From Setoptus koraiensis (Eukaryota > Arthropoda), in NCBI GenBank assembly GCA_048013815.1, contig CM106586.1:17918001-17982000 (forward strand): DNA of 64,000 bases. Direction: 5' to 3'. The stretch's first letter is position 1. Every line of letters begins with the position of its first letter. Under the pieces are notes generated by a model that ran no database searches, was not told the origin of the DNA, and was given only the letters and a program-made list of their open reading frames with translations. This document shows positions 37,203 through 48,635 of the stretch, piece by piece. A program made the position numbers and the translations under genes.

Positions 37203-38120
37203 TTATTTCTCTTGGTTACTAGCGGTATGCTGTTGGTCCTCGTCGTTTGATGTGATGCCCTCTTGAGAAAGATTGGTCTGAGGGGAGTCGTTTATGGATG
37301 CAATCTGTGGTTGTAAATCCCTTTGCTCCATTTTTGTCATAAATTCAAACATCTGCTGCTGCATTCGAGCCAACCCATCTAATAGGAACCGTTCGCGTTT
37401 AAGCTCATGCTCGGCCTCTTGCCTCCGTCGAGCTGACTCTAAAGCTAGTCGCTCTTTTTCCAGTTTGATCCATTCGCGCATATTTTCACTGTCTTTAGTT
37501 AGATGAGCAAACATGCGATCGATGAGTAAAGCGGAAGATGTTACATCAAAAGTGTTTACTTGAGTTGGATAAGATGATGATTGTTGTTGGTGCTGATGTT
37601 GTTGCAGTGTTTGCTGTGGTTGTTGTTGCTGATGGTGCTGATGCGGATGTTGTTGATCGTTGGTAGTTTGTTCAATATCAGAATCAATTTGCTGATCGTC
37701 CATTTGGTCGTCTTGTGCGCCGGCAGTACTTGTCTCATTGTCGCTGCTAATGAAATCAGTCGAATTGAATGGATAATCTGGCTCATAGTCGTTAAGAGCA
37801 TTTTTTACATCTTCAGCATCTTTTGCTTGATATATCCTATGTAGAGCCTCGAAGAAGACGCATTTTTTCTTTTTATCCTGTGTTGGGGCCTTCAATATAC
37901 GTCTATATTCCGCAATCATATTGAATACACGCGTTCTTACTTGATCAGGAGTGCGCTCATAACCACGATCGATGAATTTTTCTGAGATCTTCTCGTATAC
38001 TTTCTTTGTTCTTTTCTTGTTAGATGATTGCCGTTGGACCATGTCATGGCCCCATAACGACAATAACATCTTCGTCTCTTCTATGGTCCAACTTGCGCCT
38101 CTCTCAATAATTGGTTTCAT
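37203..38120 (-). CDS. Trihelix (Myb/SANT-like) DNA-binding protein
   Basis: A single-exon ORF of 305 residues. Residues about 8-105 form a trihelix Myb-like domain: ASWTIEETKMLLSLWG, KKVYEKISEKF, GYERTPDQVRTRVFNMIAEY. This is followed by a Gln/His-rich stretch (about 155-185) and a C-terminal amphipathic helix rich in Arg/Glu (about 205-270) that probably dimerises. Proteins of this layout are nuclear and bind DNA. Many animal members derive from the DNA-binding partner of PIF/Harbinger transposons, but no transposase or terminal repeats are seen here, so it is best read as a host gene. A minus-strand AATAAA overlaps the stop codon. Confidence 0.8.
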   Translation of the reverse strand: MKPIIERGASWTIEETKMLLSLWGHDMVQRQSSNKKRTKKVYEKISEKFIDRGYERTPDQVRTRVFNMIAEYRRILKAPTQDKKKKCVFFEALHRIYQAKDAEDVKNALNDYEPDYPFNSTDFISSDNETSTAGAQDDQMDDQQIDSDIEQTTNDQQHPHQHHQQQQPQQTLQQHQHQQQSSSYPTQVNTFDVTSSALLIDRMFAHLTKDSENMREWIKLEKERLALESARRRQEAEHELKRERFLLDGLARMQQQMFEFMTKMEQRDLQPQIASINDSPQTNLSQEGITSNDEDQQHTASNQEK

Positions 38121-38809
38121 GTTGACAATACAAATTGGTTAGTGATACTTTATTAGGAATTAGCGAACAATATGCGTTTATATTTAAGCCAAGCCAATAT
38201 TTAGCGTAATATTTATTTGGCTCATGAGGGGTATAAATTTAAATGTTGATTGCGAAGATGATGTTGACGCAGATTGTTGATTTAAAATTTACAAATCGAT
38301 ATTAGACGCATAAATGATAAGTGCTATTGTTAATTGCTAAATGTTGATTGAAATTGTCAGCTGTCGTAACTATTTGGACTCAAAATCATTTACTTCTAGT
38401 TAAGGTTGTTAGTATTGACTGCCAGTAGATGTCAGCACGTAGAACAATTGTTTTGCCATAAATTGTACTCAAGCGCGTGCGTTTCTGACATACTCGGTGT
38501 AATCTCACTTCTTTCCAACTTTCTGATCGATTTTTTGTACACACAAAGTTAATAATCGCGTTTGTGCACACGCCGAAAAAGCCTCTGTGCGTGTGCACAG
38601 AAAGTTGGAAAGAAGTGAGATAACATCCAGTAAAACTGTCGTATATTGCAACTCAATGAAATGGTGAACATCAATTATATAAGATGCACTGTTTCTTACG
38701 ATAGAGAGTATTATTATTATCTAGCAGGATTTATCTAGTAGTCTATCTTATCTATTTAATTTACCTTCATAATCAATTTGCTGACTGCATCATCCGTGGT
38801 AAATAGGTT
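38121..38809. other. Intergenic region between the divergent trihelix and dynactin-2 genes
   Basis: No gene is seen. It holds the promoters of both neighbours and the long inverted repeat at 38502-38621. A 70-codon minus-strand frame (38386-38598) partly overlaps the inverted repeat and is not supported. Confidence 0.5.
38502..38621. repeat. Perfect 24-bp inverted repeat with an inner 10-bp inverted repeat
   Basis: The left arm 38502-38525 and right arm 38598-38621 are exact reverse complements, with a spacer of 72 bp. Inside, GTGCACACGC (about 38554-38563) pairs with GCGTGTGCAC (38589-38598). The two right-hand arms are contiguous, so the whole could fold as one bulged stem. Confidence 0.9.
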
Positions 38810-40130
38810 ATGAATAAGACTATGGAATTGCCCGGCATAGTATGTATTATGTTCGTTTTAGTCTGCCATGTTCATTATCGTCATCTCGTACCATGACGAT
38901 TTACTAATAATTTTTATTTTTTCGACATCAATGTTTAGGTTACTGACCAGCCCGAGGTTTACGAATCTGAGCCAACTGCCTCGGACGCAAATACTCTCAA
39001 TGAAGTGGATTTCGGGGACCACTCTGACTTTGTTGATGTCATCACAGTCCCAATTAAGCAAGCGTTCAATCATTTTGCTCAAAGAGAGGACGAGATTGCC
39101 CAATTCTATGTTCAAAAGTTCGGTGAATGGAAAATTGCGAGTGGGCCTCAAGATGAGACAGAAATAGAGAGATACCACAGACTAAATTCTGAGGTGAACG
39201 AACTTCTCTCCAGATTCCAGTCGCTCCAAGCGTCTTCTAAGTTGAATGTAGGATCCTTATCAAATGCTGAAATTGTTTCAAATCTGGAGGTCTTGTCATC
39301 CCAACTCAAAGCCCTTGATATTGACCTGTCAGCACCGGGAAATTCCATGCTACGTGGTAACTCTGAATTTGATAAGATAGAGTCTCGCTTGAATAGTACA
39401 AACTTTGGAAAAGAGGGAAAAGAGACAAAAGAGGGGAAGTCAAATGAAACGACGTCTAACGATTCTCTTAAGATTGCTGCACTCGAGCAGCGAATCAGGC
39501 AGCTGGAATCCGTTCTAGGTCCGGATGATAACAAAGAGAAATCCTTATTCAAGTTGACAAGAGCGGAGAATCTAACAGATGCTGTAGAGGTATTAAGCTC
39601 CTGGGTATCTTTGTTCAAACCAACTTACATAGAGCGTGTGAGTAAAGAGGTGAACTATCTTGTTCAAAAACTGGAAAAAATTGATGAGACCCCAGTTGAG
39701 GCAAATGTGGACAGCCAAAAAAAGTCAAAGATCGACAGTCTCTGTGATATGGTGACATCAACCGATAGATACCGCGCACTTGTGCCTAATATAATGCAAA
39801 GATTGCTTGCTTTAGAAGAAGTTCAACAAAAAGGTAGGCACAAAGACAGGTTTTCATCAGTTATTATCAGCTGCGCTAACCGTAATTTAATTCATACAAT
39901 TTTTGTACATTTCATCATTTACATTCTAATGATATATTCTTCTATTTCAAATAGCGCTGGAAGTAGTATCAACTATGACACAACTTGAGCAGGTTCAGGC
40001 CAAAATAGTCAATGGGTTGACGACTAATGAGACAGATCTCAATTCGCTAAAAGAAATGTTTGCAAAAAATATTGATTTAATCAAAAGTATAGCAGCTGAT
40101 TTTGATTCCAGGATTAGCGCCATAAAATAA
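38810..40130 (+). CDS. DCTN2: Dynactin subunit 2 (dynamitin)
   Basis: Three exons, 38810-38839, 38939-39833 and 39955-40130, join in phase to give 366 residues. The N terminus reads MNKTMELPGI and then VTDQPEVYES, matching the conserved LPGIA...PDVYET start of dynamitin. Coiled-coil segments follow (for example IAALEQRIRQLESVLG, then LFKLTRAENLTDAVEVLSSW). The C terminus (QVQAKIVNGLTTNETDLNSL) ends the family-length chain, slightly shorter than the roughly 400 residues of vertebrates. Dynamitin sits in the shoulder of dynactin and links the sidearm to the Arp1 filament for dynein cargo transport. The small first exon of ten codons is supported by homology and a GTATGT donor. Confidence 0.93.
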
Positions 40131-40230
40131 ACTAGATTACGAACGTAAATTGTCTAATCTGAACTAAATCGCTGAATCATTACGTCCTTTTCTCTGATAA
40201 TTTTCTGATGAAGTTATTGATGTAATAGAA

Positions 40231-40297
40231 ATAGTAATAATAATAATAATAATAATAGTAATAATAATAATAATAATAGTAATCGTAATAATAATAG
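40231..40297. repeat. (AAT)n microsatellite between dynactin-2 and the LARP gene
   Basis: About 20 AAT/AGT triplets lie in the 231-bp gap between two convergent stop codons. Confidence 0.9.
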
Positions 40298-40361
40298 CAT
40301 ATGCGAATATCTCTAATATACGATAAGTATAATATTTAATCATAATAGGTAATAGTCAAAA

Positions 40362-42080
40362 TTAAGATATTTCCAACACCTTGTTATGTCTCTGCCTGTG
40401 AGCTTTCCGCCTTGATTTAACTTCTTTCCATTCGGATTCAACAATTGAGGAACCCTTGTGATTGGTTTTGGTAGGAATTTCATCACTGCTATTTTGATGT
40501 GAGCTATTTGTTTTGCTATGACCGTTATTCAAGTGAAGGTTGTTGCTTATGTTAAGGCTGCTCAATGTTATGGCACAATCGGAGCCATGGCTATTAGTTG
40601 AGCTTATACTGCTGGTCTTTTTACTGCTACTACTATTACTATTGTTGGAGGCTCCAGTACGAACGTCATTTCGTTTAATATTAGGCTTATTTACTTCTTT
40701 GGGGTTGGAGTTTGTATGAGTGGCATTGGCATATGTGGATGCATTTGAACTGCCGGTAGGTGTCGGTGTGGTTGGACCATTAGTCACAGCTGTAGCGTAA
40801 GTTTGACCAGGAACAAATGGGGAAGCATGTGGGTCTAGGGCGATTGATGCAGTGCTTGATTGTGGCTGATGCAACTCAGTTTGCTCTGATGGAGTGGGCT
40901 GCTGTTGTGTTAGTGGGGGATCTTGATTTTTAGTTTGATTGGCTTGGGTTTGTGTTGTATGTGACAATGGTTGGTGCTGATGCATAGTTTGGGGTTGCGA
41001 AAGTGGAGCAGAGTCAATTTGTTGTAGTTGTTGTTGTTGATGATGGTGTTGATTTGTATAGAGGTGTTGATTTATATGCTGCAGCTGATTGTGTTGCTGT
41101 TGTTGTTGGTGCATGTGATGTGGTTGTTGATGTGTTTGCTGGTGTTGATGGTGCAATATTTGCTGTGGCTGGTGTGATTGCTGGTGCGATTGCGACTGTT
41201 GCGATTGCTGCTGTTGCGATTGCTGCTGTGTTTGTTGTGTTTCTGGTTTAGACTGTGTCCCGGGTTGCGACTGTATATCGGGTTGCGATTGTGTTTGTTG
41301 CAGTAGTGGCTGTTGCAGCTGCGAATTCTGCTGTTGCTGCTGCTTATGCTTGTGGTGTGTGGTTGTGATAGGTTGTTGTTGGTGTTGTTCTGATGGTGAT
41401 ATCGATGTGGTGGCTGGTTGTTGAAGTTGAATATCATCATTTATTGGTTGCGTCGTCGTGGTAGTTGTGTTAGTTTGTTGTTGTTGCAATTGCTGTGGAT
41501 GCAGTGGTTGTTGTTGTTGAATCATTTGCATTGATTGTTGCGCTTGCTGCTGCGTTGCTGGCTGCTGCAATATCTGATGCAATGTTTCCGGGAACGGCCA
41601 CCTAAGTGGCTCATTCTTGGGTCTAATCTTGGAGTTATCACTCATATCAATATATTCAGAGTCTTTAATAGCGCTTATGATAGTATCCATATCTTGTGTC
41701 ATCACTTGAATTCGATGAAACGAGGCTATTGAGGCTAGTGGTACATAACCGTCTTTATCCATTTTTTGTCGTAAGAATACATCTTTAATTAGATTTTCCT
41801 CGCTGAAATAATATTCAATCTGCTTTCTAACCATTGTTTCAATCGCACTTCTATCATAACCATAGTAAGCCGGGAAATAGGTAGGAGCATATGCAGCTGG
41901 CGAAAAGACTGGCGGCATTTGTGGTGGCGGGTATTCTATGAAATATGCTGCTGTTGCAGCTTGTGTTGGGGGGCCAGCGTTGTGATCGGGCTGTGTGGTT
42001 CCGTCGCCAGTAGTAGTGTGATGGTGATAATTATTATGCCTGTAATAATTTTTGTTACTTGAACGACGGTGAGGCTTCAT
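40362..42080 (-). CDS. La-motif protein related to LARP1, Gln-rich, without DM15 region
   Basis: An ORF of 572 residues. Residues about 78-165 form a La motif of the LARP1 type: RKQIEYYFSEENLIKDVFLR, KMDKDGYVPLASIASFHRIQ, a DSEYIDM end and a trailing RWPFP (LARP1 has KWPLP). Residues about 171-430 are dominated by Gln and His from CAA/CAG triplets. The C terminus has Ser/Asn-rich and basic stretches (EWKEVKSRRKAHRQR). LARP1 proteins regulate translation of TOP mRNAs. The C-terminal DM15 repeats that bind the cap in LARP1 are not present, so this is a LARP1-like paralogue or a reduced form. The first ATG is preceded by GCAAG, so an upstream coding exon is possible; one candidate is at 48636-48758. 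Confidence 0.85.
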   Translation of the reverse strand: MKPHRRSSNKNYYRHNNYHHHTTTGDGTTQPDHNAGPPTQAATAAYFIEYPPPQMPPVFSPAAYAPTYFPAYYGYDRSAIETMVRKQIEYYFSEENLIKDVFLRQKMDKDGYVPLASIASFHRIQVMTQDMDTIISAIKDSEYIDMSDNSKIRPKNEPLRWPFPETLHQILQQPATQQQAQQSMQMIQQQQPLHPQQLQQQQTNTTTTTTQPINDDIQLQQPATTSISPSEQHQQQPITTTHHKHKQQQQQNSQLQQPLLQQTQSQPDIQSQPGTQSKPETQQTQQQSQQQQSQQSQSHQQSHQPQQILHHQHQQTHQQPHHMHQQQQQHNQLQHINQHLYTNQHHHQQQQLQQIDSAPLSQPQTMHQHQPLSHTTQTQANQTKNQDPPLTQQQPTPSEQTELHQPQSSTASIALDPHASPFVPGQTYATAVTNGPTTPTPTGSSNASTYANATHTNSNPKEVNKPNIKRNDVRTGASNNSNSSSSKKTSSISSTNSHGSDCAITLSSLNISNNLHLNNGHSKTNSSHQNSSDEIPTKTNHKGSSIVESEWKEVKSRRKAHRQRHNKVLEIS

Positions 42081-43279
42081 CTTGCAATTAATAATTACAA
42101 TTAATTATATCAAGATGATGTATATGTGTGTGTGTAGAATCAATAATAATAATAGTGATAATGTCGATGCTGTTATAATGTTAATAATTATAATAGTCGT
42201 AATAGTTGTAATGATAATAATAAGAAGAAGAATAATGGTAATAGCAATAATAATAATAATATTTATAATAGTTCAATAATGATAATAGTATAGTGGTGGT
42301 AATAGAAATAATAATAATGATAATTTTTCGATTATGTATACGAATGTAGTGTCGCTTTAGGCTGCTGCTACTAATGCTTGTGCATATTGCGGCATTGCCT
42401 GAGCTGCTGCCTCTTGCTGTTGCTGCCTCTTGCTATATAACACACTTACTCATTTGTTAATATGGGGTGCTATATTCAAAGCGTCAAGCTATAATACACA
42501 CTGTCCAGCTTCTGGCACATGGTGCTTTTGTCAATTATCGAAAAAATATGTATTGTGGAAGGCGGCGTAGGATTGGTAGTTCAAAATGACTCTTTGAATA
42601 AAGCACTCTCTTCGAGAGCGCACAGGCCAGCGCACACACACACACACACACACTCACATTTTATCCATTGATTCTGTACACAAGCACAGGCACAAGAACA
42701 CAAGCAAAAGTATAGAAGCAAAAGCTACAGCGATAGCATTGGCTATTGCAGCAGCGGCGGCAGCAGCAGCGGCAGCAGTGGAGAGAGAGTGAAAGCAATA
42801 GCAGGGGCAAGAGTGCAAGCACAAACATAAACACAATCGTATGCAGGAACAAGCGAATCTCTCTGGTTACCCCGGGCACACTGTGCGGCTCAAAAACACA
42901 AAACGTACACTAGCAGCGCATGTTGTCTGCAATTCGTGTGCAATGAGTTAGCCCGCGTCGGACGGACAGACGGCTCGAGCACTGGCACGATCTGTGCCTA
43001 ATCATCATAAACTGTTCCGCTGTGTAAATGCTCTACCAAAAGCGGCCAGCAATAAACAGTTCAACTGGATCTTTTGATTGGTACACCCTATACGTTATTA
43101 TAACGTCGCTACAGCAAACTGTGAATGCGACAAGGAAGCAAGAAATACACACAGGGGCACGCATGTATTGAGTGTGTAGTATAGAGAGTAAATGGATGGA
43201 AATAATTGAGAGAAAGGCATGTGCGTTCTGGTTGAAAATCAAGTCAGCCAGCAGCAGCAGCGACAAGCGTGTTTCTGGG

Positions 43280-43324
43280 TCCGTCCGTCCGTCCGTCTGT
43301 CAGTCCGCCCGTCCGTCCGTCTGT
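43280..43324. repeat. CCGT tetranucleotide repeat
   Basis: About ten CCGT/CTGT/CCGC units with a CAGT interruption. Confidence 0.85.
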
Positions 43325-45845
43325 CAAGTCGGCCCGTCTGCGCCCGCTGTGCAGAGCTGTGTGGCTGCGCGCATATGAGCTTAGAATCAACCATATGATC
43401 AACCTGATGATCGCCAGTAGTGTTGCTGTTTTGAAATTCGAATCAATCGAACATCGGATCGGGTCGGACGGGATCGGCACACAAGCACCAGCACAGACAC
43501 AGACACAGACTCACGTTGGTAACAAAAACACACACACGCACACAGTGTGTACATTTAAGTGTGGAACATTATTACTGGAGAGCGAGTGTACAAGTGGAAC
43601 ACAAGAAAAAGACGCATGAAACAGCAATCAGTAGCATTGTTGCAATGGGAGCGAGCCAGTCAGCCAGCCAGCCAGCCAATCAGACTGCCATCGCTGGCAG
43701 TGCAAAGCATGTGCACAGTGCGTTAGTGCAATGGTTTTAATGGTACAGTCCTGTATGTGTGGTAGACGTCCACGAGGGCGGCGTGAGCGAGCGCAACGCA
43801 AAATTGTATTGGATGCGTTGGACCTTGTTAGCGTGGTTGGAGAGGGAGCGCCCCTAGCGGACATTCCCCGCGCGGGGCTCATTGCCATTCGAAATTGGCC
43901 ACACAGGATACAGCTTGCACTTGCGTTATCTGCTGCCTCTCGATTGCTGTCGCTGCTGCAGCAGCGGCAGCAACACAACAGCGTGCGCTCGGGTGCTTGT
44001 GGACACACTGCGCACACACACACTCACACACACACAAGGCAAGGCATGCGAGTGCTTGTGTGTGCGGGGGGAGAGAGAAGAAAAGAGTGAGCGAATGTTA
44101 TAGGGCAGAGCGTGAGTTTTTGTGTAGCCACACAATACAACAACACGATGATCGTCATGTGTTTCAGTTCGAGTATCTCCCCTGCAATGTAGCCCCCCGC
44201 TATACACACTTGCTGTTTGTACACACAAGTTGCCGTCGTCGTAGTTGGCCGGTTCGGTTCTGTTCGGTTTGGTTCGCTGTGTCGGCCGCCGTCCGCTCTC
44301 TGTGTCTCGTTCGAACTTCGAATTCGAACTTGGAATTGGTCGCAGTGTGTGCGCTCGCTGCTGTGAGCCGAGCTGATTACAACGAGCCAGCGAGCAAGAC
44401 TACGACGAGTCGGCCGCCGCACCACATACTGCACTGCTGCTAAGATTGCTACTCTCACTACTGCACACTGTACTGTTTGCTACGACGGGAAGCTAAAGCA
44501 AGCCGGCTACACTATACACTGTGACGGCGGCAGCGGCGGCGGCGGAATCAGCTACGACGGCGATACACATATATTTATATCTGTATATATCTTTTCACCC
44601 ATGCTCATGCACATCGTGCCAGTCGAATGGGCGACTGTGAGCCAAATGAGCATCATGTCCATGTGCGCTACTCGGGGCTCATTGCAACTTGCAGCAAACG
44701 CGGCTCGCCAGCCGCAAGCCAGCCAGCCAGCCATATAGACAGGCGGACAATCGCAGTCACTTGCAATCATGGTTGCCAGCTTGTCGTTATTTATACCATT
44801 TAGTGCACACTATTTGGCAGTGTATGAAGCAGCTACCACTAGACTGTATAACCAGCGATATATATAGTTGTCGTCGTTTACTTAGCTGCCACAGTTGCTG
44901 TTGTTGCAACAGTGCAGTATACAAATACATTTGCTGGATTGCTCCTGTGTTTCACTCATTATCATCATAATCGTCATCACTATCATCATTGCCAGCATTC
45001 AGTCAGCCAGCCAGCCAGACAGACAGTCAGACAGCGAAATTGAACGCCTCCAGTGTTTCACTGCTTGCGCGATGCGACCGTTCTTCTGCGCGATTCAATC
45101 GTCGTCTAGGTGTGCTGTGTTGCTGCTGTTCGATACAAATGGTCAAAACATTGACGCGACAAAGGTCCGCCGGGGCGGCGCTCACGCAAGCCAGCCGGCT
45201 GCACGAGCAACAAGCTCCACCGATTGCAAAATAATGCACACAGTTGCTATGGTGCAGCAGCAACAGGAAGCGAGCATGTTAAAATGCGGCCAGCGCCCCT
45301 GGTGGCTCCCTTGCTCACCGCATGTACTATGCGGCGCATAGTTTATGTACGGTGCAAACACTATAGGGTTTTTGGGGTCGAGCGAGGCACATGCAAAAGC
45401 AGCCGCACATGGGCACAGATGGTGCAAAAAAGCGTCGCAAGCGCCTCTGGCACTGGAACTAAACGTTGCACTGAATGGCCGGCGAAACGAGCTCAGAAAT
45501 GCATGTTTATGCACGAACTGTGCGAGCTTGGCGAGCGCAGTTCGGATGAGGTTTTTGCAGCGATGCAGCTGCTGCTGCATTGGTTTGTAATCGCGTTGGC
45601 TCGCGAGGGCTGCAGCGGAATGTTTGCCCTGACATTCATATGGCTCTCACACAGTCAGTTGTGAGTGGGCCGAAATATGAGCAGCGCCTCTGGTTGATGT
45701 TTCGCAGAACGCATTAGTTGCACGGATCAAAAAATGTTACAATCTGCTAAGCTGCGGCGGCGGCGGCAGGCAGTGCGGTCTTTGTGGTCACCGGACGGAC
45801 CGCTGTGGAGCGGCTTACGGCGCAAACTGTGCGAAACAGCTCGCT

Positions 45846-45943
45846 CGACTCGAACACCCTGTACCCTGTCCACCATACCCTGTCCGCTATGCGCTGTCCA
45901 CCATACCCTGTCCAGCATACGCTGTGCACTGTACAGCGTATGC
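45846..45943. repeat. Degenerate CCATACCCTGTCC tandem repeat ending in a hairpin
   Basis: CCATACCCTGTCC-like words occur three times between 45868 and 45913. They are followed by an 11-bp perfect inverted repeat, GCATACGCTGT (45915-45925) with ACAGCGTATGC (45933-45943). Confidence 0.8.
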
Positions 45944-46104
45944 CGGCTGCAGTTGGGCACTGGACATGCGTGCGTCATTTGCGGCCTGCGTTATTTTGCG
46001 AACCGCCGACTGGCTGTCGGTGCTAATCACCGGGCCAGCATTGGCGAGGGCCGCGAACACGCTGACCAAAGAAGCGTGCTCTCGCCGGACCTGCGGCCTG
46101 GCTA

Positions 46105-46143
46105 CCGGACTCCAGTGACTAGACTCCAGTGACCGGAGTCCGG
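46105..46143. repeat. Nested tandem and inverted repeat
   Basis: CCGGACTCC (46105-46113) pairs with GGAGTCCGG (46135-46143). ACTCCAGTGAC is repeated directly in between. Confidence 0.85.
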
Positions 46144-46830
46144 GGTACACACACTCTCGTAGTGCAGTAAAACTTGCAGTGAACAGCGTGCACTGAGTAG
46201 GTTACACACAAGCCCGCAAGCAACGTGTTTTTGGCGTGTTGTCGCTGTTGGGTATGCATGCGATAACATGTGACCGTGCAAGGAGCTGCCGCATGCGAGT
46301 GTGGCCAACAAAAAACAAGACACTGCCACGGTACTGACCGCACAACGGTAAATGAGGCTCGCCTCCGTTTGTGCCCAAAGTGTTGCTGCGCACGCTCGCC
46401 GCCGTCGTGTCTTTTAGTGCCGTTTACTGTTACATGTGCACACCGCATAGCTGCTATGTCATAGCATGCGGAACACACTGTGTTGCGGTGACAACATGCA
46501 CTAGTGCTAGTACATTTACTTGTGGCGGCATATCCAGCCCAAGTCTTTGCGACAAGTGCCCGTGTTGCGCCATCAGCCGCCGATGACGAGAGCGTGTCGC
46601 AAAGACGGGGGCGTGATGGGTGTAGCAAGTGGTGCGGCTAGTCGAGTACCGTTAGCGGTGCAGCGCCGCACAACAAACAAATTGCGATATATTTACATGT
46701 GTGTGTGTGTGTTTGCGCACCATAAAACAACAACAACGGCACCAGCATCATCATGTTTAAAGGGACATCGTGGTGCATCAACGGCGTGCGTGTGTGCGCT
46801 TGCAGCACGCTGTGCGCCGTCCGACCACGC

Positions 46831-46835
<5 letters not shown>

Positions 46836-46888
<53 letters not shown>

Positions 46889-46937
46889 TACTCTTGGCCA
46901 CTGTGGTGCATGTGTGCGTGTGCTTGTGTGTCGTGTG

Positions 46938-46992
<55 letters not shown>

Positions 46993-47003
46993 GTGTGTGT
47001 GTG
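46836..47003. repeat. Two long (GT)n microsatellites
   Basis: The runs are 46836-46887 and 46933-47003, separated by 45 bp of ordinary sequence. They give spurious Cys-Val frames on one strand and Thr-His frames on the other. Confidence 0.95.
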
Positions 47004-47259
47004 CCGTCGCTGGCGAGTCGCTAACAGCGAGTCAGCGGCATTGGCGTATAGTGCACCACTGCACCATGCCATATACAGTATACTATGCACAGTATAGTGT
47101 GCACCGTGTAAATGGGGGGCCGGCAGCAAGTGACCAAGCCACAAAAGCACCTGTGCAGCACAGTAGCACACAAGCCGCGTTGCGTGGGCAGCGCACAAAC
47201 TTGGCCGTTCGCTCCTCACACCCTATACGCCGCATAGGCCGTGTACCATACTATACAGT

Positions 47260-47309
47260 GTATAGAATACAGTGGTATAGTACTGTATAGAATACAGTGG
47301 TATAGTACT
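47260..47309. repeat. Perfect 25-bp duplication
   Basis: Two adjacent identical copies beginning GTATAGAATACAGTGGTATA. Confidence 0.95.
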
Positions 47310-47587
47310 GTATAGTGTGAGCACCAGACATTGCCGCATCTTGCAACTGTTCGCATCTGCGCACACACTCCGCGCCAACATATGATTTGGGGCCAGCTTG
47401 ATGAATGGCGCAATGTGAGCATGTGCTCTCGACGCGCGAATATAGGTTGCGCCTCTGGAGCAACCTTTGAGCTTTGAGCCTTTGGCTTTGGGAGCTCACT
47501 CGCTCTCGCTTTGAGAACTCGCTAGCTCGCCCCCACACACAGTCTGTGCCATAGACTGTGTGGCCTCTTGGCCTGCACAGTTGCGTC

Positions 47588-47687
47588 TGTTCGATAATGT
47601 GACTTGTTCGACGGTGTGACTTGTTCGACGGTGTGACTTGTTCGATGGTGTGGCTTGTTCGATGTTGTGACTTGCTTGATATTGTGA
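47588..47687. repeat. 18-bp tandem repeat, five to six copies
   Basis: The unit is TGTTCGACGGTGTGACTT with changes at one to three positions in each copy. Confidence 0.9.
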
Positions 47688-48510
47688 TTGACAACAACAT
47701 CGTGTTGGTGACGCTATTGAATTCATTGACCGTAGTGGCCAATGGTTTTGGCCCGCAATTCCTGGCTGCAAGTTGCCGGGTGTGTGTGCCGCGCGCAAAA
47801 TCACATAATGTCCAACAGGTTTGTGTGAGCCTCCTGCAGACTGCAAGAGTTGCGGTGCACTTGTCGCGCGCGGCGCGCAATCGGTGCCAGGCTTGGGTGC
47901 GCTCGATGGCGCAACAATCCGCCAACTAGAGACACAATCTGTGCAGAAGTGTGTTGCTCGCAAACCAACAAACTGTGGAGGGCACCTAGTGCTGTACTAG
48001 GCTAGTACTAGGCTAGTAGCGTTGTCAGTTGATTGTGATCACTTTTTTGTGGACACCCCCAAGGCAAGAGTTACACTTGGCATTTGTTTGCATACTGCAA
48101 GCAACAATGTTTCAATGTTTTCAATGTTGTTGTTGAATTTCTCGAGTATAAATGAGTATAAAATAAATGTTACACTTGTCTGCTATTTTAGCTGCCAGTA
48201 TCACTACGCCACGACAATACAACGACGCTGCAACTATATATAAACTATACATAAACTGCAATGCTCAGGCAAGTGTAACTACACACAAAACCACCTTTAT
48301 CTATTAGATAATATCTAAACTTGTTCTCTCGACAAACTAACTTTTAAGCCTTCTTTATCTCACAATTGCCACCAATTTCGTCTATCGTTACTCGTCTATC
48401 GTTACGTATTGTGAGGCACACACACACACATCTTATATCCAGCGAGACGTTGTGTGTGCACTATCAGTGGTTAGCTGATGGCTGCAGCAGCAAGACAAGA
48501 CTCACATTGG

Positions 48511-48603
48511 CTTGTCGTGTTGTTGTTGTTGTCGTTGTTGCTGTTGCTGTTGCTGTTGTTGTTGTTGTCGTTGTTGCTGTCGTTGTCGTTGTTGTTGTCG
48601 TTG
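48511..48603. repeat. TTG/TCG/CTG triplet repeat
   Basis: About 30 triplets of TTG with TCG and CTG variants, just downstream (minus strand) of the candidate exon's donor site. Confidence 0.9.
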
Positions 48604-48635
48604 TCACAGCGACAAATACTGCGCTGCCGACTCAC

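Larger units (their letters stand above)
42081..48635. other. Gene-poor, repeat-rich region
   Basis: No domain-bearing frame was found in 6.5 kb. It holds (AAT)n (42130-42270), (CA)n (42630-42652, 44005-44035), CCGT repeats (43280-43324), CCAG repeats (near 43650, 44715 and 45003), and long GT runs (46836-47003). From 43 to 48 kb it is CpG-richer, which opens many overlapping frames on both strands. These are compositional. Part may be promoter or first intron of the LARP gene. Confidence 0.5.

Noticed and set aside
41003-41440. Val/Ala-rich plus frame and Asn/Ser-rich minus frame
   Set aside because: Shadows of the Gln-coding repeat in the LARP1-like gene.
45224-45664. Plus-strand frame of 146 codons
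   Set aside because: Composition follows local CpG content, an opposite-strand frame overlaps it, and no domain is seen.
46638-47290. Long frames rich in Cys-Val (plus) and Thr-His (minus)
   Set aside because: They are translations of the (GT)n microsatellites.
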